NCBI GenBank assembly: GCA_036257595.1
Contig: DATAFF010000002.1
Location: forward strand, 1 to 9,421
From: DATAFF01 sp036257595
Lineage (GTDB): Bacteria > Pseudomonadota > Alphaproteobacteria > Rhizobiales > Aestuariivirgaceae
Direction: 5' to 3'
DNA length: 9,421 bases
Under the pieces are notes generated by a model. It had not been told where the DNA came from. It saw only the letters and a program-made list of their open reading frames with translations, and did not search any database. The first letter of the stretch is position 1; every line of letters starts with the position of its first letter. Positions 4,302 to 9,421 of this stretch are shown here, piece by piece. The translations under genes were made by a program, and so were the position numbers.

Positions 4302-7049
4302 ATGTCCCAGACCAACAATTCCGACCCTCCTTCGGATCGCGAACCGGGCGATATCCGCCCCATCGCGATCGAGGAGGAGATGAGCCGCTCCTATCTCGAC
4401 TACGCGATGAGCGTCATCGTGGCGCGGGCGCTGCCCGATGTGCGCGACGGGCTCAAGCCGGTGCACCGGCGCATCCTCCATTCGATGAACGAGAACGGCT
4501 ATGACTGGAACAAGCCGTATCGCAAATCGGCCCGCGTCGTCGGCGATGTCATCGGCAAGTACCATCCGCATGGCGACCAGTCGATCTATGACGCGCTGGT
4601 GCGCATGGCGCAGGAATTCTCGATGCGCCTGCCGCTCCTCGACGGGCAGGGCAATTTCGGCTCGGTCGACGGCGACCCGCCGGCGGCGATGCGCTACACC
4701 GAGGTCCGGATGGGCAAGCCCGCCCATGCCCTGCTTGAGGACATCGACAAGGACACCGTCGAGTTCCAGCCCAATTACGACAATTCCGAGCGCGAGCCGG
4801 TGGTGCTGCCGGCGCGCTTTCCCAATCTCCTGGTCAACGGCGCCGGCGGCATCGCGGTCGGCATGGCCACCAACATCCCGCCGCACAATCTCGGCGAGAT
4901 CATCGACGCCACGGTGGCGCTGATCGACGATCCGGCGCTGTCGGCCGACGAGCTGATCAAGATCGTGCCGGGACCGGACTTCCCGACCGGCGGCATCATT
5001 CTCGGCCGCGCCGGCATCCGCGCCGCCTTCCACACCGGGCGCGGCTCGATCGTGATGCGCGGCAAGGTCGCGATCGAGGAGCTGCGGCGCGACCGCGAAG
5101 CCATCATCATCACCGAGATCCCGTTTCAGGTGAACAAGGCGGCGATGATCGAGCGGATCGCCGAGGGAGTCCGCGACAAGCGCATCGAGGGCATCGCCGA
5201 CATCCGCGACGAGAGCGACCGGCATGGCATGCGGGTGGTCATCGAGGTCAAGCGCGACGTGTTGGCCGATGTCGTGCTCAACCAGCTCTACCGGTTCTCG
5301 GCGCTGCAGACCACCTTCGGGGTGAATGCGGTGGCGCTGACCGGCGGGCGGCCGGAGCTCCTCAATCTCAAGGACATGCTGCAGGCCTTCATCGCCTTTC
5401 GCGAGGAGGTCGTCACCCGCCGCACCAAGTTCTTGCTCAACAAGGCACGCGAGCGCGCCCATATCCTGGTCGGCCTGGCCATTGCGGTGGCCAATATCGA
5501 CGAGGTCATCCGCCTCATCCGCAATGCCCCCGACCCGCCGACCGCCAAAAGCCAGCTCATGGAGCGCGACTGGCCGGCCGGCGACATGGGGCCGATCATC
5601 CGCCTGATCGACGACCCGCGGCATCGCCTGACCGAGGAGGGCACTTTCCGCCTGTCGGACGACCAGGCCCGCGCCATTCTCGAATTGCGGCTGCAGCGGC
5701 TCACCGCGCTCGGTCGCGACGAGGTGGCGGACGAGATGCGCAAGCTCGGCCAGGAGATCGAGGACTATCTCGACATCCTGCGGTCCCGGGCGCGGGTGCT
5801 GGCTATCGTCAAGACCGAGCTCGCGGCGGTCCAGGCCGAGTTCGCGACGCCGCGGCGGACCGAGATCATCGACCAGGAAGGCGAGGTCGAGGACGAGGAC
5901 CTGATCCAGCGCGAGGACATGGTGGTGACGGTGAGCCATGCCGGCTACATCAAGCGGGTGCCGCTCGCCACCTACCGGGCGCAGCGGCGCGGCGGCAAGG
6001 GCCGCTCGGCGATGCAGACCCGCGAGGAGGACTTCGTCACCAAGCTCTTCGTCGCCAACACCCATGCGCCGATCCTGTTCTTCTCGTCGCGCGGTATGGC
6101 CTACAAGATGAAGGTCTGGCGGCTGCCGCTTGGCGGCCCCCAGGCCCGCGGCAAGGCGCTGGTCAATCTGCTGCCGCTCGCGGAGGGCGAGCGGATCACC
6201 TCGATCATGCCGCTGCCCGAGGACGAGGCGAAGTGGCAGACCTTCGACGTCATGTTCGCCACGGCCCGTGGCACGGTCAGGCGCAACAAGCTTTCCGACT
6301 TCACCGAGATCAACCGCAACGGCAAGATCGCGATGAAGCTCGAGGAGAGCGACTCGATCATCGGGGTCGCGACCTGCCTCGAGACCGACGATGTGCTGCT
6401 CACCACCCATGACGGTCAGTGCATCCGCTTCCCGGTGACCGATGTCAGGGTGTTCGCCGGGCGCAACTCGGTGGGAGTGCGCGGCATCAGCCTCGCCGAG
6501 GGCGACAGCGTGATCTCCATGTCGATCCTCGGCCATTTCGAAGCCGACCCGGAGGAGCGCGCCGCCTATATGAAGATGCGCCGGGCGATCGCCGGCGAGG
6601 AAACCGAGATCGCGCCGGGCGACGGCGAGGAGCTTGGCACCGATGCGCCGGCGCTGACGCCCGAGCGCTATGCGGCGATGAGCGCCGCCGAGCAATATGT
6701 CCTCACCGTGTCGGCCAATGGCTATGGCAAGCGCACCTCGGCCTTCGAATATCGGATCACCGGGCGCGGCGGCAAAGGCATCGTCGCCATGGCGGTGAAC
6801 GAGCGCAACGGGCCGATCGTCGCCTCATTCCCGGTCGAGCATGACGATCAGATCATGCTGGTGACCGCCGGCGGCCAGATCATCCGCTGCGGTGTCGACG
6901 AGATCCGGGTGGCCGGCCGGTCGACGCAAGGCGTGATCGTGTTCAAGGGTGACGGCGAGAAGGTGGTGTCGGTCGAGCGTCTCGAAGAGAGCGGCGAAGC
7001 CGGAGAAGCCGGAGAAGGGGAGGCGGGCGAGGGTCCCGGCTTCCCATGA
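4302..7049 (+). CDS. gyrA: DNA gyrase subunit A
   Basis: Breakage-reunion subunit of gyrase (A2B2 with GyrB), which introduces negative supercoils using ATP. At 915 aa it is slightly longer than E. coli GyrA (875). The domains are the winged-helix and tower region with catalytic Arg131-Tyr132 (in AMRYTE; E. coli Arg121-Tyr122), the coiled-coil gate around 370-520, and a C-terminal beta-pinwheel with the GyrA box QRRGGKG at 561-567, which marks gyrase rather than topoisomerase IV. A charged insert at about 747-798 interrupts the pinwheel, as in other alphaproteobacterial GyrAs, and the protein ends in an acidic Gly/Glu tail from about 894. In the quinolone region, E. coli Ser83 is replaced by Gln93, while Asp97 (E. 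coli Asp87) is kept. The ATG at 4302 has no good Shine-Dalgarno; no other start lies between it and the in-frame stop at 4254. The purine run before Met27 encodes conserved Glu residues. Confidence 0.99.
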   Translation: MSQTNNSDPPSDREPGDIRPIAIEEEMSRSYLDYAMSVIVARALPDVRDGLKPVHRRILHSMNENGYDWNKPYRKSARVVGDVIGKYHPHGDQSIYDALVRMAQEFSMRLPLLDGQGNFGSVDGDPPAAMRYTEVRMGKPAHALLEDIDKDTVEFQPNYDNSEREPVVLPARFPNLLVNGAGGIAVGMATNIPPHNLGEIIDATVALIDDPALSADELIKIVPGPDFPTGGIILGRAGIRAAFHTGRGSIVMRGKVAIEELRRDREAIIITEIPFQVNKAAMIERIAEGVRDKRIEGIADIRDESDRHGMRVVIEVKRDVLADVVLNQLYRFSALQTTFGVNAVALTGGRPELLNLKDMLQAFIAFREEVVTRRTKFLLNKARERAHILVGLAIAVANIDEVIRLIRNAPDPPTAKSQLMERDWPAGDMGPIIRLIDDPRHRLTEEGTFRLSDDQARAILELRLQRLTALGRDEVADEMRKLGQEIEDYLDILRSRARVLAIVKTELAAVQAEFATPRRTEIIDQEGEVEDEDLIQREDMVVTVSHAGYIKRVPLATYRAQRRGGKGRSAMQTREEDFVTKLFVANTHAPILFFSSRGMAYKMKVWRLPLGGPQARGKALVNLLPLAEGERITSIMPLPEDEAKWQTFDVMFATARGTVRRNKLSDFTEINRNGKIAMKLEESDSIIGVATCLETDDVLLTTHDGQCIRFPVTDVRVFAGRNSVGVRGISLAEGDSVISMSILGHFEADPEERAAYMKMRRAIAGEETEIAPGDGEELGTDAPALTPERYAAMSAAEQYVLTVSANGYGKRTSAFEYRITGRGGKGIVAMAVNERNGPIVASFPVEHDDQIMLVTAGGQIIRCGVDEIRVAGRSTQGVIVFKGDGEKVVSVERLEESGEAGEAGEGEAGEGPGFP
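6996..7017 (+). repeat. 9-bp tandem repeat in the 3' end of gyrA
   Basis: GAAGCCGGA occurs twice in tandem (6996-7004, 7005-7013), followed by a partial GAAG copy. It encodes part of the GEAGEAGEGEAGEG tail of GyrA. The unit length keeps the frame, so copy changes would only lengthen or shorten the acidic tail. Confidence 0.6.
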
Positions 7050-7061
7050 TGTAGCATCATG
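7045..7061 (+). promoter_or_regulatory. Inverted repeat joining the gyrA stop and the MFS start codon
   Basis: CATGATG (7045-7051) and CATCATG (7055-7061) are perfect complements around TAG. The gyrA TGA (7047-7049) lies in the left arm and the MFS ATG (7059-7061) ends the right arm. No Shine-Dalgarno precedes this ATG. A ribosome terminating on gyrA would open the stem, so the arrangement suggests translational coupling. The stem is short and this is inference. Confidence 0.4.
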
Positions 7062-8258
7062 ACCTATCCCTCGACAGCGACCACCTGGCTCTCGGCAGCA
7101 CCCAAGCCGACCGCGATGAAATTTGGCGTGCTGTTCGCCATCGAGTCGCTGGCGCGCGCCACCATCTCCGGCGTGGTGTCGATCCAGGCCTATGACCTCG
7201 TCCATTCGAGTCAGAAGGTCAGCGAAATCTACACCATTGTCGGCGTGCTGACGCTGTGCGCCACGCTGATCATTCCGACGCTGATCGCCTGGACGGCGCG
7301 CCGCTTCATCTATTCGCTCGGCGCCATCTGTCTGATACTGGCGGCGGGCGCCTTCATCACCTTCACGATCCCGGGCCAGATGGGCGGCATGCTGCTCAGG
7401 AATTTCGGCGCCGCCTGCCTATCGATCACGCTCAATCTCTATATTCTCGACCATATTCCGCGCTCGACCTTCGTCCGGGCGGAGCCGCTGCGGCTCGCCA
7501 TGTCGACCGCGTCCTGGACGCTCGGGCCGGCGCTCGGCATCTATCTCTATACCCGCTACGGCGTGTGGGCGCCGCACAGCTTCGCCGCCGCCGTGGCGCT
7601 CGTGGTGCTCATGCTCTTCGCCTATCTCCGGCTCACCGAGACCATCGGGCCGGCCAGGCTCAAGCCGCCGCCCAATCCGCTTGCCGGGGTGAGTCGCTTC
7701 ATCGCCCAGCCGCGGCTCCGGCTCGCCTGGCTCGTGGCCTTCGGACGGTCCTGCTTCTGGACGACGTTCTTCACCTATGGGCCGCTCCTCATGGTGACGA
7801 GCGGCATGAGCAAGACCACCGGCGGCCTTCTGGTGTCGGCCGGCAATGCGGTGCTGGTGACGGCGGTGCTCGCCGGGCGGATCGCCGAGCGGGTCGGGAT
7901 GCGCAAGGTGATCACCGGCGCCTATCTGTTGGCGGCGCTGTGTTCCGCCGCGGCGGGAATCGCCGGATTCTTCCAGATGCCGGTGGTTGCGGCGGCGCTG
8001 CTGATCGGCGGCGCGCTGGCGGCGAGCTGCCTCGACGGCATCGGTTCGATCCCGTTCCTGCGCGCGGTCCGGACGCGCGAGCGGGCGGCGATGACCGGTG
8101 TCTACCGCACCTATCTCGAGCTCTCCGACCTCATCCCCTCGGCGGTCTTTGCCGTGGCGCTGCTGTTCGCGCCGGTGAGCGTCACTTTCGTGATCCTGGC
8201 GCTGTGGATGATAATTTGCGGCGCCATCTGCTGGACCTATCTGCCCCGCTCGCTCTAA
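7059..8258 (+). CDS. Major facilitator superfamily transporter
   Basis: Integral inner-membrane transporter of 399 aa with about 12 hydrophobic segments in two halves, approximately 22-42, 57-77, 86-104, 110-130, 145-163, 172-190, then 222-241, 255-273, 283-302, 308-327, 357-375 and 378-395. The half-to-half linker (191-220) is basic and Pro-rich. GRIAERVGMRK (273-283) is the motif A-like loop of the second half, and the proline/glycine-rich helix 5 (TASWTLGPALGIYLYTRYG) fits MFS proteins. The substrate is not evident; drug or metabolite efflux are common guesses for such 400-aa members. The gene starts 9 nt after gyrA without its own Shine-Dalgarno, so it is probably co-transcribed and translationally coupled. 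An in-frame ATG at 7116, just before the first helix, is an alternative start but also lacks a binding site. Confidence 0.94.
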   Translation: MTYPSTATTWLSAAPKPTAMKFGVLFAIESLARATISGVVSIQAYDLVHSSQKVSEIYTIVGVLTLCATLIIPTLIAWTARRFIYSLGAICLILAAGAFITFTIPGQMGGMLLRNFGAACLSITLNLYILDHIPRSTFVRAEPLRLAMSTASWTLGPALGIYLYTRYGVWAPHSFAAAVALVVLMLFAYLRLTETIGPARLKPPPNPLAGVSRFIAQPRLRLAWLVAFGRSCFWTTFFTYGPLLMVTSGMSKTTGGLLVSAGNAVLVTAVLAGRIAERVGMRKVITGAYLLAALCSAAAGIAGFFQMPVVAAALLIGGALAASCLDGIGSIPFLRAVRTRERAAMTGVYRTYLELSDLIPSAVFAVALLFAPVSVTFVILALWMIICGAICWTYLPRSL

Positions 8259-8269
8259 GCGGGGCAGAT
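8239..8269. terminator. Terminator-like hairpin at the end of the MFS gene
   Basis: ATCTGCCCCGCT (8239-8250) and AGCGGGGCAGAT (8258-8269) are perfect 12-bp complements around a 7-nt loop. The MFS stop TAA (8256-8258) lies in the loop and the base of the right arm. No T-tract follows on either strand, so termination efficiency is uncertain. It stands between convergent genes (the minus-strand gene ends at 8295), so it could serve both directions. Confidence 0.5.
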
Positions 8270-8294
8270 CAGGTGTTCACCGACTCGATCGACC

Positions 8295-8891
8295 TCACCC
8301 CCAGGCCTTCTTGATGTATTCACGCTTCTGGACCGATGCCGAATCGATGCCATCGCCGATAGCGGTCAATGCTTCGTCCAACGGTGTTCTTGCACCTGCC
8401 TCGGCCATTTTGATGAAGATCTCCGCGCTGACTTTCGGACCACAGCAAAGATCCAACGGACGCACCTCGATACCGTCGGGGTCGCCTTCGGCAAGGTTGA
8501 TATTCGCGTCAGCTCCGCTCGCAAGTAGAAATGAAACAACGGTGTGCTGATTTGAGAGACAGGCAAGACAGAGCGGCGTGCTCGACTTGAATTTCGCATC
8601 GATGTCCGCGTTGTTATCGAGCAGCTTTGCCATGATGGAGAGCTTCGCCGCCGGATCTCCAATTCCGCATGACACAAGATGGAGCGGCGTCATTCCACGC
8701 TGGTTCGGCTTGTTGACGTCTGCCCCCAACCGGATCAACCGACTGACGGCCGTAGGGTCGCCTGAAAGACAGGCTGTGTGAAGCAGCGAATTGCCGTAAT
8801 GGAGATCCTCTGTGTGGTCGATACCGCCGACACGATCGGCGATCATCGCAACAATATCGTCATGGCCGTTCTTGAATGCCGCCTCCATCAT
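8295..8891 (-). CDS. Ankyrin-repeat protein, 5' end uncertain
   Basis: From the ATG at 8891 this is a 198-aa protein made almost wholly of ankyrin repeats, which mediate protein binding. Repeats are clear at 33-62 (GNSLLHTACLSGDPTAVSRL, GADVN), 66-99 (GMTPLHLVSC, NNADIDAK) and 103-132 (SSTPLCLACLSNQHTVVSFL, ASGADANIN). Degenerate ones lie at 1-30 and about 143-168 (RPLDLCC, AEAGA). There is no signal peptide, so it is probably cytoplasmic. No Shine-Dalgarno precedes the ATG pair at 8891/8888 or the GTG at 8903. The frame stays open to 9071 and encodes an ankyrin-like LLEHGGVN just upstream (8970-8947), so the true N-terminus may be lost or start unconventionally. Extension to 9071 would overlap the desaturase gene and gives shadow-like sequence. 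Base composition is visibly less GC-rich than the neighbours, which suggests acquisition. Confidence 0.72.
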   Translation of the reverse strand: MMEAAFKNGHDDIVAMIADRVGGIDHTEDLHYGNSLLHTACLSGDPTAVSRLIRLGADVNKPNQRGMTPLHLVSCGIGDPAAKLSIMAKLLDNNADIDAKFKSSTPLCLACLSNQHTVVSFLLASGADANINLAEGDPDGIEVRPLDLCCGPKVSAEIFIKMAEAGARTPLDEALTAIGDGIDSASVQKREYIKKAWG

Positions 8892-9000
8892 CCAAGCCGG
8901 CACGGCGCTTGGCGACCGGGCGGCTGTGAGCCATGCCGGTGTCTCCCAATTGACGCCGCCATGCTCTAGCAGCGCTCGGGGGAGGCAGCTGTGCCGTTCG

Positions 9001-9421
9001 TCACAGGGACGGTTCGAGATCCTCGAGATCCTTGGTCCAGGCGGCGCGGATCTCGCGATGGGCCGCGACATAGCTCAGCGATGTCACCTTGAGGTGCTGG
9101 GCGATGAGGTAGGTCAGCTCCTGAGTGCGGTGGAACGGCACGGTTGGGATCGCGTGGTGGGCGGCATGGAACGACATGTTCCATGACAGGAAGCGGATCA
9201 GCCGGCCGGCGATGGTCGTGCGGGAGTTCTCCAGCATGTTGGAGACGGCCGGACAGGCGGCATGCTCGGCCAGCAGGAAAGCGCGCAGGAAGGGCTGGCC
9301 GAGCAGCGCCGGGATGATCCACAGGGTGAGCGGCCAGGTCCAGCCGAAGGCGAGCGACGCGAGCAGCAGCACGAGCCACAGCGCAATATAGACGCGCGCC
9401 TCGGTGACGACGCCGCGGGCG
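9001..9421 (-). CDS. Membrane fatty acid desaturase family protein, C-terminal part
   Basis: The frame is open from the right edge to the TGA at 9001, giving the last 139 residues of a membrane di-iron protein; the N-terminus lies beyond the window, so the GTG at 9372 is internal. Two hydrophobic segments (VYIALWLVLLLASLAFGW and LTLWIIPALLG) precede AEHAAC, and the last histidine box appears as FHAAHHAIPTVPFHR, the H-x-x-H-H pattern of the fatty acid desaturase family (Pfam PF00487), which supplies iron ligands. Such enzymes insert double bonds or hydroxyl groups into acyl chains or related lipids; the substrate (fatty acid, carotenoid or other) cannot be told from this part. The C-terminus (EIRAAWTKDLEDLEPSL) is cytoplasmic in character. 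A same-strand ankyrin-like gene lies downstream. Confidence 0.9.
   Translation of the reverse strand, partial: ARGVVTEARVYIALWLVLLLASLAFGWTWPLTLWIIPALLGQPFLRAFLLAEHAACPAVSNMLENSRTTIAGRLIRFLSWNMSFHAAHHAIPTVPFHRTQELTYLIAQHLKVTSLSYVAAHREIRAAWTKDLEDLEPSL

Noticed and set aside
4275..6695. An 806-codon open frame antisense to gyrA
   Set aside because: It is the mirror of the GC-rich third-position bias of gyrA. Its translation is low-complexity (His, Asp, Arg, Leu, Gly) without any domain, while the opposite strand is an unmistakable gyrase.
8892..9071. Extension of the ankyrin gene to an ATG at 9071
   Set aside because: The first 23 residues overlap the 3' end of the desaturase gene in another frame and look like shadow sequence. 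The ankyrin-like stretch just after it is discussed as a possible remnant instead.
1..9421. CRISPR arrays, tRNA or rRNA genes, insertion sequences, integrases, toxin-antitoxin or defence genes
   Set aside because: I looked for regularly spaced repeats, cloverleaf arms, transposase or integrase motifs and defence domains on both strands and found none that I can support.

Overview
The window is GC-rich, densely coding chromosomal DNA from an alphaproteobacterium, most likely of the order Hyphomicrobiales (Rhizobiales). Supporting signs are a GAAC-N7-GAAC LexA box at the ssb promoter (the alphaproteobacterial form), ssb and gyrA as near neighbours, a GyrA of alphaproteobacterial type with a charged insert in its C-terminal domain, and a transporter gene directly behind gyrA. 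The order is inferred from remembered family features, not from a search.

Layout. Positions 1-1125 (+): the end of one and the whole of a second HisQ/HisM-type polar amino acid ABC permease. Positions 1140-2447 (-): a YkgJ-type cysteine-cluster protein and a GcvA-like LysR regulator. Divergent from the LysR gene, across a 109-bp gap holding a TGTAA-N7-TTACA palindrome, is an uncatalogued 46-codon reading frame (2557-2697, +). It ends one base from the stop codon of a RidA-family deaminase gene on the opposite strand (2699-3085, -). The ridA-like gene is divergent from ssb (3176-3661, +), and the LexA box lies in the gap, over the presumed -10 element of ssb.

After ssb come a small exported protein of unknown function (3821-4165), a terminator-like hairpin, a structured leader and gyrA (4302-7049). 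An MFS transporter (7059-8258) follows only 9 nt after the gyrA stop; its start codon lies in an inverted repeat that also contains that stop. The right end is on the minus strand: an ankyrin-repeat gene with an unclear 5' end (8295-8891) and the C-terminal part of a membrane fatty acid desaturase (9001 to the window edge).

ssb and gyrA are replication and repair core genes, with SOS control of ssb visible in the DNA. The LysR gene, its operator and the small ORF form a plausible regulator-target pair. The rest is ordinary metabolism and transport. I see no phage genes, transposases, CRISPR arrays, tRNAs or rRNAs, and no gene-free stretch over 300 bp. The longest gaps are 3662-3820 and 4166-4301; both contain hairpins and are described below.
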